Part shown: piece by piece, positions 62,065 through 64,000 of the stretch | Position numbering within the stretch: position 1 is the first letter of the stretch | How the letters are laid out: each line of letters opens with the position of its first letter | NCBI GenBank assembly: GCA_900708905.1 | Contig: CAADRB010000102.1 | Location: 48,047 to 112,046 of the forward strand | Origin: Hymenolepis diminuta | Taxonomy: Eukaryota; Platyhelminthes; Cestoda; Cyclophyllidea; Hymenolepididae | DNA: 64,000 nt | Direction: 5' to 3' | The notes under the pieces: generated by a model | The model's database searches: none | What the model was told of the DNA's origin: nothing | What the model saw: the letters and a program-made list of their open reading frames with translations, nothing else | Position numbers and translations under genes: made by a program

Positions 62065-64000
62065 CTTATATTTTTTGAAACTGAACTCAAGTAGACGATT
62101 TTTAGTTTTTAATTTACTTGAGCATTCTGCCATTTATTTTTAACGGTAAAAATTAATAACGTTTTCAATAGAATATTTAAAGAATTACTTAATTAAAGTA
62201 ACACTTTTTCAAAAGATATTTAAAAGCAACATATTCCGATGACATTGTAGAAATTCTCGATGATAATTTTGCCTATGCCTTGGTTGAATACTGCAAATTA
62301 ATTATAGGTCACAATTCAAGACTTCAATTTATGCGAATGATTGAATGGAAGGTAAATGTATCACTTTTATAATCTTAACTCGTCCATTCCTTCATTCAGC
62401 AGCTTTATTTACTTAAAGTAGTTATATCTTGGTTTAGTTTAATTAGATTTCAAAAATAAATGAAATTAGGGAAAGGAAAATCATTTTTAGCTCAGAATGT
62501 GCTCTCTTTTCTTTCTTTATATACCTTGGTAGAATGGGGACTGGATGTTTTCGTAACTGTCTTCAATCGAATAAACTATTGTTCTTCTCTTCAAACCTCT
62601 TAAGTATAAACCCATTCTACACAAAATATGTTGAATATTTTTCCCAAAATATGCATGCCAGATATTCAACTTAAAATTTAAACAAATTATTCATTTAATC
62701 AGGGATTTTATATTCTTCATTTAGACTTTTCTTTCCCCTGGGATCATTGCCATACACAATAAATATTTGACTTAATTGTGTAAAATGTATTCAAGAACCT
62801 TTGTATTTTGTTTATTTACAAAATAAAAGTATCCTATAATATTTCACAAATATTCATATTTCATTTGATGCATTGATCTACTTCTAAATTATGATATAAA
62901 ATGCTATTGTCTCTAGATTTATGTTCACATAAGTCGGTATTATGCCATTTACTTTTTCTAAGTGTAATTTAAAATTTAGTAAAAATTTTCAAAAAAATGA
63001 GCGTGATGCCATATTTATCAAGGATGTCGCAATGATAACATGAATTTTCGTTCAATGATGAGCGCTGTGAAATAAATGACAGAAATATCGGCTCATTAAC
63101 AGAGCTATTTTAAAAATTAATAAGACCTAATTAATAGTAAAAACTAGCTTTTATTGGAACCTTGATTTTTTTACTCTCGCAAACATCTTTAGAAGATGAG
63201 GACAGATATTAGAAAATTTCTTCTCTCACACTTTTATAACTTATCACTACATACCTTTACGACTTGTTCATAAAACATCATGAAGAATTTGCACTTCTAC
63301 CTTTAAGACCTACTTCAGTAACCAGTTAACTAAAAACAATAATCATTGCTTTAATTTAAGCTTCAACAAAATGATGAAATCTTCGAAGTCTTTTCCGTCT
63401 TTTAATTCGTGTTTTAATGTAAATATATGGTCAATTCGCTTCTCTAAGGATAGGTAAAAACTTAAACAAAGACGTTTTCATTCTACGATTTCTTAATTCA
63501 TGTTAAATTTGGAACTCACGGGTTATATTACATAATACGTGTGCTTGAAAAATGGAAGTAATGATACTGATCTGACAAGGTTACGGTTACCAAATTAAGG
63601 TCAGGGCCTAAGAAACATAGCTCTAAGTATAAACGGTTTGACCTCATTTGGCCTTGGCGCCCACCCTGTGTGCTAGTACTTTTACCGGAAAAAATTAATT
63701 TGGGAAATAAATATTTCATGTTTGAGCGCAAGCTAAGTAATAATGTTCATCAATTATTTCAGCGAAAATAAGTCATGAAATAATGGAATTCAATTTTAAG
63801 TATCAGCTGTAAAAATGTAATTTTTTAAACCTTAAGAAAAAAATTTTTCCAAATATTCAATATAGAAACCCAAACGGGACGTGAAGGAAGGTTTTTAACA
63901 TTTGCTGTTTATTAAATGAAATGTCCTTTAATTTTTTCCTTGTGTAAATATTTAATTTAATTTTCCGTTTCAAAAATCACTTCGAATTTCTTTAAATATC
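62065..64000. other. Intergenic DNA with one GC-richer patch
   Basis: It is AT-rich except 63590-63680, where a 67-codon minus-strand frame (63528-63731) passes through sequence like TSTQGGRQGQMRSNRLYLEL. No family is recognised. Confidence 0.35.

Noticed and set aside
1..64000. CRISPR arrays, operons, rRNA genes or bacterial-type signals
   Set aside because: Nothing of this kind is visible. Intron-containing genes and transposon types show a eukaryotic nuclear genome.

Overview
This is an AT-rich window (roughly two thirds A+T by eye) from an animal nuclear genome. The evidence is multi-exon genes with GT-AG introns (39 bp to about 1.7 kb), metazoan protein families (chimaerin-like RhoGAP, LAMP-type lysosomal glycoprotein, pyrroline-5-carboxylate reductase), mariner-type DNA transposons, LINE fragments and many small dispersed repeats. 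I cannot name the species. Short introns and this mixture of elements would fit a flatworm, possibly a tapeworm, but crustaceans and other invertebrates are not excluded. The assembly has one run of Ns (12012-12756).

Layout. 1-556: remnant of a mariner-type transposon, cut by the window start. 1098-3698 (+): last exons of a chimaerin-like RhoGAP gene. 4.1-13.4 kb: AT-rich DNA with dispersed repeats, an unexplained higher-GC patch (10.8-11.1 kb), and a second copy of the same mariner with both terminal repeats around the N gap (11934-13385). 13.5-15.9 kb: minus-strand LINE copy. 18.3-18.9 kb: a large imperfect inverted repeat. 20.6-26.4 kb: further repeats and short unrecognised ORFs. 27105-29221 (-): a complete seven-exon pyrroline-5-carboxylate reductase gene, the best-supported gene here. 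30.7-33.3 kb: more dispersed repeats. 34.3-36.1 kb: a second, 5'-truncated LINE copy. 41446-42760: a complete-length but broken mariner with terminal repeats and TA target duplications. 49954-50150 (+): a candidate two-exon gene for a 37-residue peptide. 54085-57355 (-): the 3' part of a LAMP-family gene. 61.5-62.1 kb: an inverted copy of an LTR-like repeat also present at 23.9-24.4 kb.

The genes do not form a pathway: cytosolic or mitochondrial proline synthesis, Rac/Rho signalling and lysosomal membrane structure are simply neighbours. Most of the window is repeat-derived or featureless intergenic DNA. The most unusual observations are the spliced micro-ORF, a two-orientation repeat family with about nine copies that ends in a splice-acceptor-like sequence, an LTR-like repeat family, sharply bounded identical blocks between otherwise diverged transposon copies, and a hairpin that has overwritten a transposase catalytic residue at the edge of both contigs.
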